Assembly (NCBI GenBank): GCA_914767715.1
Contig: OU612065.1
Span: forward strand, 6,820,001 to 6,884,000
Origin: Membranipora membranacea
Lineage: Eukaryota > Bryozoa > Gymnolaemata > Cheilostomatida > Membraniporidae
DNA: 64,000 nt
Reading direction: 5' to 3'
Shown: in pieces, positions 1 through 13,100 of the stretch
How positions within the stretch are numbered: the stretch's first letter is position 1
Layout: every line of letters starts with the position of its first letter
The notes under the pieces: generated by a model
The model's input: the letters and a program-made list of their open reading frames with translations, nothing else
Database searches by the model: none
Told to the model about the DNA's origin: nothing
Made by a program: the position numbers and the translations under genes

Positions 1-61
1 ATAATGCTGAACTTGAAATGTTCACATATAATACTATTATCAGACTGTGGACATTTCTTAC

Positions 62-3000
62 CCTTGCAGTCTATGAGAGTGCCGAACCAGTCTCCAGATG
101 ACAGACAAGTCATGAGGGTATTATTACCAGTAAATCGTTCATCACACGTGTACTGTACAGTAGTACCTACTCTTACATAGCTCACATTCCCTTCTATCTG
201 TGTCAGATTCTCGGAGTTTACCAGCTCGTATAATGATCCGGGAATCGTCAATAACTTACATTCCTGACTTACTGTAAGAAATGGATATGTGTCATGTATC
301 GGCTTGACCATAATCAATTATTTTTTTTGTAAAAAAACTCTATTCATATATCATAAACATATAAATCATAAAATATCAAATATTTATATGTTTATGGCTA
401 GTATTGTCATTTTGAAGACACTCCAATAATATTCAAAATGTTGTAAAATGCATATCTACATTCACCAAATGAGCAGGGAGTTTTACATGGTTGACCTTTG
501 AAAGCTAATGCCAGTGCCACTTGCTGTCTGATCGCTTACCTGTACTGTTAGGAGGTCCATCACAGAATGTCAGCTGACCATCCTGACAGGTCATTACATT
601 AGACGGGCCGGAGAAGCTACAAGCTTTCTCATCAGAGCACCAGACCTCCAAGGTTTGATTCGTGTTGAAGAATCCAGCTTGTTTTATCACGCTCAGATAA
701 AGGTCAAACTCCTCAAACTGACTGTACTGATCAGTAGTGGAGGCACACACTAAAATAGAGTTACAGAGAGCTTATCATAACCACATCAAGGGGACAGTTG
801 GACAGGGGGCCGTCCGACAGGGGGGGGGGCGTCGGACAGGAGGGCCGTCGGACAGGGGGACCATTGGACAGGGGGGCTGTCGGACAGGGGGGGGGGAGAG
901 TCTGGGGGGCTCAGACAAATCATAGCAAAATCTGTTACTCAATTCTGTTGCTCACCGCCGAGATGAGAAAATGATCAGGAACCTAACGAGCAGGCTATGC
1001 TAACAAGTAGAATCAATCTCCTGTGGTATGAGTTACCCAAAGACTTGATAGTAGTAATATAAGGATCATGATTACTGATTATACTTATCATCATAGAAAT
1101 AATATTTTCTGTGGAGCCAATGCAGGAGAAGAGAATAGTGTATCTAATATAGAGCGTACCTGAGTTGGAGATAGAGGATAAGCAATGGTATGCTATGGAG
1201 CTCATCATATCATCCATGGTAAGACTTAGATCATACAGTGAAGAACAATGTATGAGGATGTCACTGGATCCAACACCAGCACCAAAGGTTACGTTACCTC
1301 TGGAATACCAGTCACTCTCTAACCCAGTAATACTACATATACCAAAGAGATCATGAGTGAAAAATGGAAGAGATCATAATAAACATAAGTTTGGATTGAC
1401 AGTTTATGTCTACATTACACAGGTAGCATGATAGCAAACAAATATACAATTTTCAGAAAACAGAGATACCAAAGATTAAATTTACCTGCGTGTCAGAAGT
1501 GTGCCATTCAGACTGTCAGATATAACTAGCTGACCGTTATAAACAGAGACACCGACAGCGTACCACCTGCCAGTTGTCATGTAAACAGGAGTGGATACAG
1601 AGTCATTACTGGTAACTACGATCAGCCCCGCCAGTTCTAATGAGTCATTAAAGTTAACCAAAATCTGCAAAGGTGCCAACTCTCTACAAATAGATAGGTA
1701 CCAGGCATCTCCTGAGGAAAAGCATAGATGAAAAACCAACAGAACTACAACGTTCAGCTGAAATGTTTGGTTGTCATCAATTGAGTCTATCTATCAAAAG
1801 AAGATCAATATAATATGTTATTTTTACCCTGTATCACTAGCCGACGGATTCCACTCTATAAAGCTGGCATTCCCAGTCATCGAAGAGATATAAATCATGG
1901 TAAACCAGGAGAATACTTCTCCCACACTAAACTGTCCAGCTTGTGATTCGTGGTATTCTTGCATGTGTTCACCAGTTATTGACTCAAACTCTCTCAAAAC
2001 TCGACCAGAACGGTCATATGTAGACATCAGAAATCTTGGATAGGGCAAGGTCTCAGTAGTGCAGGTGAAAATAGAGAAAGGAATTTCTCTCCAGGAGCAA
2101 TAAAACACCGGGTCCAGTGTCACATCCCGAGAAGGTTTAGTTCCTTCAGAGCAGATTATTGAAAACCGTATACCAACTGGTACAGCAGATACTCTCTCCA
2201 CACTTTGATCAGGTTGTCTCACATACAACTCATAATCAGAGTATCCAGAAGGCTTGCACGTGCCGGGGCACCTGGGAGCTGTGCCATTCCAGCCTGATAT
2301 CGTGCAATGACGGATGAGATCACCTTCTAGTGCATTGATATCACACTCATATGTGACAGTCAATGAAGCTGGATCATACACAGTGCTGACAACTCCAACA
2401 GCTGATTCGAGGCCATATGGCTCCACAGAGCAGTTTGCTACAGGTAGATACCAATAAGATGTGTGATATCGGATACAATTCAATGTAGGTTTCATACAGG
2501 TCATCAAATGCAAATTGAACAGCCATTACCAAGTCTCACAAGTACCAGGTATTTAGTCTGTGGTTTTATTCTATGTATTCAGCATGGTAGTGAAATAAGC
2601 CACATAAATGCGAGTTCCAAGGCACTTTTCTACAGACATTTATTTAACTGGTTTCAGCCTTTTATATTCTATTAGTTAAAGTTGGCTAATTTTAGTTGCA
2701 CGGCTAGCATAGAGAGGGGCCTGATGCCCACATCAGTATAGGCAAAAACCATTTGAAAAAATGACTCCAATGATGGAGTCAGCTCACAACTACTTAGCAT
2801 ATTCCTTGGAAAACATATCAAATACATTAGATATCTGACTTTGTCTATTTTCCTTCAAAGCACCGCCTGCGCAGAATGGAGTCAAATTTCAAATTAAATT
2901 GAGGAAATAAAACGCGTTGTATACTTGAACCAATAAAAGGAGTGAGCACAGTCAACGCTTATTTTCTGTCAATCAATCGCTTCTCCCTGATCGCTTCCAC

Positions 3001-5417
3001 AACAAGAAGTTTTGTTGTGGACCCATAAATGGATAGCAAGAATACTCTCCAGATAACGAAGATTTAATTTTTTCTTGCTGTAGTGCTCTGCTGCTTATAT
3101 GACTGTTGGTGAAGCAGGTTTTATGGAATCAATAATAAAGTACGATTCTTAGAATTTTCATAAGAATATCTATAGAACAATATAGGACTATTAATACAAA
3201 GCACCTCTGTTTACTCTGCAGTTTGAATATAATATATATATATATATATTATATTCAAATTGCAGAGTAAACAGATTATACCTGGGACAGGCTCACAGAG
3301 GTCCAGTAGAGTGTGAATATCCACATCATCTATGATTACAGAGTTATAATACTGATAGCAGGTGAATCTTAACTGAGAGCCGAGAGCTACATAGCTTAGC
3401 AGGTTGTCCTCTGGAACATAGTTTGATATCCACAGAGAATGCTCGATCGTAAGCTACAAAATGGCATAATCGGAACGGATTAACAGGACTTCAGTCTGAC
3501 AGCAATAAATAGTAATAAAACACTGTAGTTTATGCTCTATGCTTTACCTTTCCATATTTACAGTTGCAAGATGCTACTTGAAATGGTCAACAATATATGA
3601 CAGTTTAGGGGAGATGAGGTGAAGCAGTATTTACCCAAGTCGAGTTGTAGAATACAGCGATGTATTCTGTACCAAAATTGAAAGCTAGACCCAGTAACAG
3701 CTCTGTTGATGCTGTACCATTACACAGTGTTGTTGATGACCACACAAAGTACCCGCCGTAGTAAACGTATAGCCGACAATCCTGTAATATTTTAGTGGTG
3801 AAAATACATTTTTAGTCAGGGTTGAGTAGGAAAGTAAGATCCATTTAGTATGGTTTGAATTAAACATTCTAGTAGATAGTGAATAATAAGCAAATCATAA
3901 GTGTTGAGGAAAATATGCATTTCAGTAAAGAGTTTGCTCGTGATTCAGCGCTTTTTTTTCATCATGAAGGACAATATTTTGTATCTCAGATAAATACCTC
4001 GAGAGTGAGCTGAAGCATTATTCCTAGATCAATCAATGTAACATTATCAGATAGGGCTGTATTATGTGTTAATTGTACAGAGCTGAAAACAGTGCCCCTC
4101 TCATCGTATGTCTCCGAAGTATCTGTGACAATAATGGAGGAGAATGTTATATGAGGTAGATAATAGCTACAGGGTTAGCTGGTGATAATTTGCTGGATCT
4201 GGATTATTACAAACTTCAGTCCACTTAGAGAAGGCTTTGGTTCAACTTTTCCTAAGGAATAGCTAGTGTGAAATGAATTCAATATTTGGTGTTTTATTTT
4301 TAGTTTATCCCATAAATGTATATCATTAGTGTCATCTAATATAATCAGGGCTCTCAACCACTCAGATTTAGCCCGAGTTACTCAGACTCTTGGGTTCAAC
4401 TCAGGCAACTCTGGGATTTTACAATATTAGCTAAATACTCAGATTTTGCCTCATATTCATAAAGTTGGGGAATTCCTCTCGGTGTGGCCTAGTTGTATGA
4501 TTATAAAGAAACAATTTTATGTTGTGATATATGAAATACATCAACCAGGATGATTTTACAGTGATTCTATATGAATGATCAGCTAACAACTCTAAAAACC
4601 TGTTTGTGCACAGGGCATTTCACGCCTTTGAAATGCCACCTGCAACACAGTATCGGCAAAACTCAGGTTTCGGATCCTCCCAGGTTGAGAGCCCTGAATA
4701 TAATATGCAGTTATTCGTGACACATTAAAAGAGAACATAAGTCAGCTTATCCCTCTTACAATCGATGACCAATCTCACTTTGGGGCTAAATATGGTAACA
4801 TGGCAACTTACGGGGAACTCTGATGTAACAATCTTGATGGGACACCTCAATACCTCCGTCCATGTAATACAAATCACAATCCAGAGGATGGTCAAACCTC
4901 CATTCTGTGATATTCATGTTAGACTTGAACAAAGCGCTGGGTTGTAGACCAGGTGAAGATGTATCTAAAAACAAAATTGTGAAATATATCTCTGCTACAA
5001 TCTCAATATGTATAGATGAATACATCGATGTCATAGGTGACTGCTGAATTGGCCGCTAACACTCCAGATTTAAAAAAAACATAACACAGCTTGTCTGATT
5101 ACGATTCTCTGCAGAAACCACTTAAGTATTATATGCACCAATATATATATTTTTTTCATGGAGTGGAGGGCATTTAAGGTCACCAATATATCAAATGAAT
5201 ATAGCAGAATAAAAGGTGGATGTGCAACTCGCTATAGGTAATAAAAAAAAAGGTTCGAGTCAGTTTCGAATCTCATACAAGCAACTGTTTGTTGTCTCAG
5301 ACCAATCTTTATTGTATACAACAATGTCTCACCTGCAATACTTGTGCCTTGCTGACTATCAGCAATAAAAAGGAGACTCATGAGGATGGCAACCGACAGG
5401 TAGAAAGCAAACGCCAT
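62..5417 (-). CDS. Secreted sushi/CCP-domain protein, 5' part (3' end off window)
   Basis: Ten coding exons read right to left: 5333-5417, 4812-4964, 3998-4122, 3635-3781, 3282-3453, 1828-2437, 1486-1683, 1160-1332, 540-749, 62-271. All junctions are GT-AG and phases agree, giving about 694 residues. The start is chosen because it opens a clear signal peptide (MAFAFYLSVAILMSLLFIAD). Two sushi-like modules are visible. One lies in exon 6, from CSVEPYG to WNGTAPRCPGTC. The other is in exon 10, with YTCDERF, a Gly-Asp-Trp and a closing DCKG. Between them are beta-rich, Asn-glycosylation-rich segments (exons 2-4 and 6-7) that I cannot assign; they look like two copies of one module. There is no transmembrane segment in the visible part, so the protein is secreted or anchored further downstream. 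Family members act in adhesion, complement-like recognition or matrix; the exact role is unknown. The exon 7 acceptor (at 1683/1684) was chosen by phase and is the least certain junction. Confidence 0.72.
788..900. repeat. G-rich minisatellite
   Basis: Seven GACAG cores follow each other, mostly 15-19 bases apart, separated by runs of G. Typical unit: GTCGGACAGGGGG. It lies in the intron between coding exons 8 and 9 of the sushi-domain gene, so that pre-mRNA is C-rich here while the plus strand could fold as G-quadruplexes. Confidence 0.85.
3207..3274. repeat. 68-bp near-perfect palindrome beside a splice donor
   Basis: Two 34-base arms meet at 3240/3241 with no spacer and differ at one base. 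The outer ends read CTGTTTACTCTGCA and the centre is an alternating TA run. It lies inside the intron that begins at 3281 on the minus strand, six bases from the donor of coding exon 5 of the sushi-domain gene. Confidence 0.9.
4346..4696. mobile_element. Non-autonomous hAT-type transposon (MITE), 351 bp
   Basis: The element has perfect 14-bp terminal inverted repeats (CAGGGCTCTCAACC) and is flanked on both sides by the same 8-bp target duplication, AATATAAT (4338-4345 and 4697-4704). An 8-bp duplication with CAGGG-type ends is the hallmark of the hAT superfamily. There is no coding capacity, so it would need transposase in trans. It sits in the intron between coding exons 2 and 3 of the sushi-domain gene. 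The intact ends and duplication suggest a fairly recent insertion. Confidence 0.88.
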
Positions 5418-6321
5418 TTTACATATTCTGCTATCAACTCAGAATTAACCAAGTTTTTCTCCACTAAAACTGCCAGTGAAAATATAAATGTTGAGCCATC
5501 ATATAAGGAACACAACTATGGATTTTTTTATATTTATGACTATAGACGTAACCATCCTCAAAGCAGAAACCTGATCAGATGTGTTCCCTTGGGGGGAGGG
5601 CTAAAATTCAGCATAACAAAATCTAATGATATTGCAATAATCTTCCCCTAATAGTGTCTAGTGGCCAGAACTAAATAACAACTTTCCAGTGATGAGCCAC
5701 CTGGATGATTATAACAGTCAATAAGCTAGCCTTGGTGTTTCATTTTAATCATGCTATTTATTCGTAGCGTGAAAACTTGGCTCTCTGTCTGTCTGTTGAT
5801 AAGATGATATGAGAGGGGGGGGGGGGGAGGAGAAAGGGAGGGTAAATCATAACTGTATCAGTCATCCAAATCAAAGGAAGCTGCGAAAGCCATCGTCATA
5901 CTTTAAAGGAAATCACTGTTATTTCTGTCTCTTGTTGTTGCTAACATTTGCAGTTTCATTTCATCTTATTCGCTGTTGTAAAAATAACAAGACAATGTCA
6001 TTGCAATCGCAGTGTAACAGTTCTAACAGCGCACAATGTAACAGCAGTAACAGTTTCAGGGGTATATACTTGGAAGGCCTTCACATTGTGAGACATTAGG
6101 TGCATGTATAAAACACAGTGCTGATGCTGCGACTATCTGACAATATCGCGCAAAGAGATAAAATTTCTCGAAAAACTATAGATGGGTCATAATCAGCTGC
6201 TTTTTCTCCATTTTGATATTTTCAAGTCAAACCTGGAGCAAGATTGATAGTAAACACGATCTCAATCATACGAGTTAGAATAATACATAAACACTCCGAG
6301 TAGAATGTTCACTTTAACCCC
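5418..6321. other. Intergenic: upstream of the sushi-domain gene, downstream of HMG-CoA synthase
   Basis: No gene is supported. It should hold the promoter and 5' UTR of the minus-strand secreted protein, but I see no convincing TATA box. A run of 13 G lies at 5815-5827. Open frames across it have no recognisable content. Confidence 0.6.
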
Positions 6322-6327
6322 TTTATT
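6322..6327 (-). terminator. Candidate poly(A) signal for HMG-CoA synthase
   Basis: AATAAA on the minus strand (TTTATT on plus), about 0.8 kb past the stop codon of the HMG-CoA synthase model. The interval 6328-7135 would be 3' UTR. There is no independent evidence that it is used. Confidence 0.35.
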
Positions 6328-7135
6328 AACCCCTGGTTACTCGAGTATGACATGGCAAAAAAAATCAAAACTGCCTGCACTTGGAACACACAGGTTGAAG
6401 TAAATTATGTCAAAAGAAAACAAAAGTATCAGCAAACAAACAGACTAGCATTCAACAACATGATATGTGACATGTACAAAGATACATGCGTGAGGTAAGT
6501 CATCGATGTAAGTATACACTGTCCATCTTCATTCATCAGAGTTATGATACCAATAAGATAGTGAGATTGTGAACATTTGAAAGACTTGGTGATAAAAATT
6601 TAACACATAGAAAATAGTAGGTTACAGCAGTGTAGAGTTATAATATTAGTATTTATATTCGGTACAGGCAGAGTCAGTACATTCTGATTAGCAGCATGTC
6701 ATTACATACACATTATATTACGGCCAACAATAGCATGTTGTGTTAAACCGCAGACCTGTAAGTATACCATCAGTTACCTATACTATACCCCATCCCCCCC
6801 AAAATCATCTTAGAGGATATCAGCTGTCTATTCCAGGTGAAATATAGCAGTGCAGATCTAACAGTCATTTACATCGTGTATGTTATATCAGGTTAGATCA
6901 GGCGAGATGTAAAAAGGTATAGATAAGATTGCCTATGTTGTGATGTAAAATCGACAGCAGAATAACAAGAAACAATGACATGAATAGAAAGATGTCACTT
7001 GATTGTGTGGAACTGAGCATGATTTCAAACTGGAATTGTCACTGTCATAACAGTTATGATTGTTTGTAATTGATACACTGTGGATTGTCCCCGTTTACCA
7101 TACTGATACAATTAGACTATGCCGAACTATTTTTC

Positions 7136-10100
7136 TCAATTTGCAGACTGTGCTGTAGATGAGCTGCTCGGGGTAGGCTGTTCTGTGGCCAACTTCTTGG
7201 TGACCTAGAGAGACAGAAATAGAATATATAACATGTACAACATACACATACACCACTGTTTGCCATAACAAACCCATTCAAACCAAATTTTGCAAGTAAG
7301 ATCATGATTTGCAGTTCAAGGTAAAATACGTTGGATATCAAAACGATCTATAATAAGCCATAAGGGTACATAAGAGCGTTAATTTGACGTACAGGTTCAG
7401 CGGTTGGAGATTCTGCAGCACCATTAGTTTTTGAGCCATCAGTGAATGAATATTGCCTTCGGTGTTTGTCATCGACCTGAGTCAAGTACCACGTACCAGG
7501 GAATAAGACTGATACATCGCCGACAGGGCTGTATGGAGCTGTTGGATAGATATAATTACTGTTACAGTGGTACATCACATACATGAGAAGAGTGGAGCAA
7601 GTATAACCATCTATCATCTATATAAATGTTAAACACGTTCCCTGGTCATAAAAAACCATCTGGTCAGCTGACGAGGTCAATAAGCTCAAAAACTTGACTC
7701 ATCAATAATTCATTCTTCCAAATGTCCCTCAAGAGTTGGTATTATACAGACCGCACTTAAGGGCATAGAAACAAATTCTGCTACCAAAAAGACTTTATGC
7801 AAAGGGCCTAGTAGAAACGCCAGTGGCTCATAAATATTTGATTTTATCTGTTCTAACAAAAATTTTCTTGATTGTCTGATAGAGTTCTCTTTTGTTCTAA
7901 AAATCCAAATGAATTGCTTTGACCAGTGTGGGATGGCAGAATGAGGACTGTAAATCAGCTCAGACCGAGGTGCATGTACTCTTTGTCTTCAATCACACAG
8001 CATATTGTTACAGAAACAGACAACCTGCACAAAGCAAACAGTGACGCTCGTAGAAAAGGGGCCAGGCTGTTAATTGCCAGACTTGTGTGCTCATTGACGT
8101 TGGAGAGACAACTCTATTACACTCTACAACACCCTATTGTTCAGGATTCTTAGATTTCTAAACAACAAATCTAAGGATCTTTTTCCAGTTATGTTAGGTT
8201 ATCAAAGGATACAGTAAAGATATTGCCATCCCATTACCGATCATCAATTTTATAATTTGTCCTCACAAAAGCATCATACATCATACTTGAGAGAGAGCAC
8301 TCTATATCCCGATGAGATTAAAAACTGACCCTACAATCTGATCTTATGTACTACAGATTTCAAACTTTAAACCGTAGAACATTTCAGATGACTCATTGTA
8401 CCCACGATTATAATCGAATTTACAGACTTTGGATTTTATAACACCAAAACTCGTACATCTGCTTTCTGAACTTGTGATAACCGGAATTGTACTTGATAAA
8501 ATATGACTAACTGAATGTCAAAGAAAAAATTAAAGTCCAGAGCAAAACAGGTCAATCAATAGACGTTATTACATGTTTATGGTTCAATCGTACATCTTTT
8601 ATAAAAAAAAGAAGAGTTGCCGTAACAAAGTGATTCTCTACTTTTGATAAGCAAAAAAAACCTCCAATTGACACAAATACAATGATACGTTTCCAGAGAC
8701 TTGGACCGAGTGAAAGACACAAGACGTATATACTGGGTAAACCTCTCACCTAGATGGTGGGTATCCTCTCTAAGTTTCATTGTATCACTGAAGACGGACG
8801 GTTCAACTTTCTGTCTGCTGTCCAGCCTCGTTTGTAAATCGGTAAGACTTTCAGACAGACGATGGAGAGCTGAGTCTGGTGAGGCGTTATCAGAGAACCT
8901 AACTGAGAACATACTGGCGGCCAGGCCTGAACCATATGAGAACAGTACAGCTCTCTTACTGGACAACTCTGCTGCGCTGTGCCTACAAGCAAACAAACGC
9001 CATATATAAAGAAGGCAGTAACAAGACAATACAGCTGAAATTGTACAAAATAAGTTTGGGTAAACACCTCTAGAACAGGCTGATCTCAAGACTTATAATC
9101 TTATGATAACTTACATTTCCAAAATATGATCAATACACTATTAATATAGTCATGTCATGTTCAGAATATAAATTTCACAAAAAGCGGGGAAACGCAGAAA
9201 TGGTGATAGCAACATGAAAAATTCAACAAAGAAAGCTTGTTACTCCCTTTGTTGAATTTTTATCAGGAACACATTTTTCGCACTGAGGTTGCAAACATTT
9301 TTCGTGTAGAAGATATTGTTTGGCCTGATCACAAAATCATACATCAAAACATCCATCCAGGTATTTAAGTAAATTATTCGATTAATAAATTTATGAACAA
9401 CCTTGGCATCGATTGTTGGGCTACCGGAAAAAAAAACAATACTGACGACTGATACCGACATGGCTGTGCTCTGTTAAGTGAGAATAGGTCAGAGATAAGT
9501 CGTGCTGTATGTAGTAGCTTGTCGCTTGTAGAGAATAAACTTACCCTGCTATGTATGAACATAAGCTGCTATACACAGATGGTGTGTACATGTTGCCGAC
9601 TTGATTGGCTACTTTGAGGGAAGGTTTGGTTTTGTCCTCAAATAGCTCTTTGCTAGCAGTGAGAAAAGCCTTCTCTACATCTCTATTGAAATATGACTCC
9701 TCTAATTTCACATCCCTGTAAAATCAGTAATAAACGAGTGTATGTGGATTAAAAAAAGCCATTATATGGTATAGGGTAACTTTGTCTATTATTATACTGA
9801 GTTGGTTGATTATTACTGTCTGAAGTCCATTGCGTCACAATGTTCTGTGGAATACAGCTGACTTTGAGTTGAGGAAATAGGGACTTAGCGAGACTAAACA
9901 TCCTAGACAGCTTGTTGATAACACATCGCGTTGACTTATTCCAGAACTAGTGGGAAACTTCAATTGTTTGGGAATTTAGAGATGACACAAAATGTCTGCT
10001 TCATCAATTCATTTTCGCTGACTAGCTGTTGCGAAACAGTGCTATACATTGTGTGATAACGTATCTATCTCAATCAGTACCTTTGACAGGGCGAAGAACA

Positions 10101-13100
10101 AATATTCAACCCTCGTGATAAGGATGGGGTAGCAATGTGGTCAAAGTAGGTTAAATTTGAAAGATGACGAACATTAGATCATTTTTATCAATTTATTTCA
10201 CCATCATTACGTTTGTCGCGATAGATGAATTATAGTTACAGAGCCGCAACTAAATGTATATGGCAGATCTCTTGGTGTGGTTTCTCCATGTAACAAAAAG
10301 AGAGAAATCTGCTTTATCACGACTCGCCATAACAGGTTAAGGTCATCACTACTCTTACAAATATAAATATGATATGATATTCCTTACCTGAAGTCCTGAA
10401 GGCTCTCATATTTTGACTCGTCGGGTTTGGTCAGGAAGTCGTTGAACATCAACCTACCGACTGACTTCTGTACAAGCTTACAGAATGGTGTGTGAAAACA
10501 AAACGCAGCGCCATCTTCTAATGTGAAAGTGGATCCTGTAATGAATAGCAATGTATGATACAAATATCGGCCTGGTTCATGAAGACTAGGCAAAAAAACT
10601 ACAAGTTATTGAGAAATTGAGTGAGGTGGAAATTCAATCAGATTTAAAGGTTGTTTGCGAACTTTGAGATGAAGAAGTAATATGAGCGAGGAGTAAAAGA
10701 CTGCTTGATATGAGGGTGAGAGAATGTGGGTGTTTATATAAGCTTACAAAGAATGTTAATGAAATTATAAATGGCTCTGGTGGGAGCAGAATTCTGTAGT
10801 GAAAACTCAATTCATATATTACCATTCATGAGCATTTTTGATTCCAGAGGTTGACATGTACTAATGACAGATCAACAGTCACTAACACTTTACTCACAAT
10901 GATGAAATTTCTGTCAGATGGACCATTGGACCTTCTAACCAGGACAATAGTCTGGTTTGATAGTGAAACAAACCGCTGAGTAATTTTATTTAATTGTGCA
11001 GTTACTTACTCGGTCAAAAAACTTGGTGCCTAATTAATAATCAAAAGACAGAATCAACATTGGGGAGGAGAACAAACATCACCCTCTACAACGAGGAGTT
11101 AATTTCGATAACGTGTTGACTGAGTTTGCTATATAGAGTAGACATCACGGGTCACACAGAAACGAGCGATAACTTTGTGACTAAGAACAGCAACTTTTAG
11201 ATCCGCCGATGGATCAATAATTTCAACAACTTCGCTGACGGTGGATAAATCCAGGAGCAGAATTGGGTATGAAGGTCGGTGGATAGTTTATTGCACTTTC
11301 ACCATCAGCCTTACCATTATGACATTATGACATCATGACATGTAGGCCCTACTTTAGAGCTGATCTATGATAAGACTAGAATGTGAATCAAGTACCTTTG
11401 CCCGATAAGATAAGCTGTTTAAACTGACTAAGCAAACAAAATCTCAGCTGATTGATATATCCCATCAGAAGCCAAAATCTGGGTTAGAGAGCCAAAAATG
11501 ATCTCGTTCACTCGATGGGGTATTTTTGTTGCGAGGATAATCTATCCTATCTTCATCTGCCTTGAATAACAGTGCAGATAATGAGATCAGGGAGATAGGG
11601 TCCAAAGTGTCAGGGAGTGCAATCAAAGCTGATAACCACAAAGAACAATGTTTGTAGTCCAAAGAGCAAAAGTTTGACTCCGGCTTAAAAACCACACCAA
11701 CCATAGCCTTAGGCCGTCCAACTATTGACCCCGATCTCAACATGTGGAGTGTATAATCATATAACAGCATACAAGATCTAAAGTGCATTGGTGATAACTA
11801 CGAATTTTGTGGCAACTGTTTTTATGATTAGGATGTAACATAATATTAGAGCATCATCACAAATCAAAAAAGAGCCAGGCTGTGTTATTGTTTGGATAAT
11901 AATGTAGGGCATTCTCATGGTACAATGTATTTTTACTTTACAACCATAAAACTACTGCAATATCTTTAAACCATATCCCCAGAACACAGATATCAGACTT
12001 GGGACCAATTCACAGATTTCCAAGAATGACTTTACACCGTAATAAAGCAGAGACGCAACTTATAATGAAATGCGAATTGAGAAATAGTTTTGGAGAGAGA
12101 TCCAACTGAAATTAGATAGAGACATAGGATATGAGTCAACCGCATGAGAAAGAAAAATACAGTTGAATCTTTAGTAGTATTTGATGATCAGGAAAGTGAA
12201 TTTAGGTTTTCTCAAGTCGAGATTCAGTGAGGGTTTCAATCTCCTCATCACAATTATACATTGTAATATATCTATATATCTAACCTTGATGGAATGATGT
12301 GGCAGCTTTAGTTCTGTATCGCTGGTAACATTTATCTAGAGCTCCCAGATAACATTGAATAGATAGTTTACCGTCTACCACTGGGTATTCACTCTGAAGG
12401 TCGGGCTTGTAAAAGTCATACACATGCTCCATATGTGATGATCTCACACCTACAACCAAAAAAAACCTTCAAAATTATTAAGCCTTTATAATAAATTACT
12501 CTGAGGATGTAAGCATATCAGCAGCTTCTCATCTTTTTCTTTATGCATGATTTAAGCAAGGTGTTGGAAGTGACTCTTCTATCTAACTGCCTTTCCAGTC
12601 CTGCTTTAATACGCTGATTATGTCGCAATATTGGCCCTTCTTTGTTTACTGGACATCTGCCAAAAGTCCAAACTGGGCCTGGGAGCATCTAATGTCATTA
12701 GTGTCAGTTAATGGGCAGGGAGCCAAAAGTATGAGAAGACTGATCAAACCTCAAAGGGAAAAGTCAGCGGATAAAAAATGAGGATTCCACATAATGTCAC
12801 TGATGGTGTCTGAGTGTTTATATCAAGTTTCTTATTCTGACAGTTGCGTTATTAGCATGATCTGTTATACGTGTATGTACTTTTAGCTTTAGACAATGGC
12901 TGAAATGTCTTCGTTATGCTCAAAGTGTTTTGTCTGCCAGCTTATGTCATGTACCACAAAATCCACTGGACCCAATAGTTGAACTGTGATTCTATCAGGC
13001 ACTGGTTTGAGTCAAGGTTTTCAACCAATTCAGCTTAAATTTTCTGATTGCATTGACCCTGGATAATAATTGTATTCCTATGGCTTAATCAGCAAACATG

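Noticed and set aside
5250-5275. GGTTCGAGTC resembling a tRNA T-arm
   Set aside because: No cloverleaf arms or A box at the needed spacing.
5289-5651. 120-codon plus-strand frame
   Set aside because: It is antisense to the signal-peptide exon of the sushi-domain gene, with no recognisable domain and ordinary AT-rich composition.
5809-6099. 96-codon plus-strand frame with a hydrophobic stretch
   Set aside because: It starts in a poly-G tract, has no family resemblance and no exon context, and lies between two minus-strand genes.
8577-9089. 170-codon minus-strand frame read as one exon
   Set aside because: Only 8750-8982 is HMG-CoA synthase coding sequence; the rest reads into introns on both sides past clear GT and AG signals.
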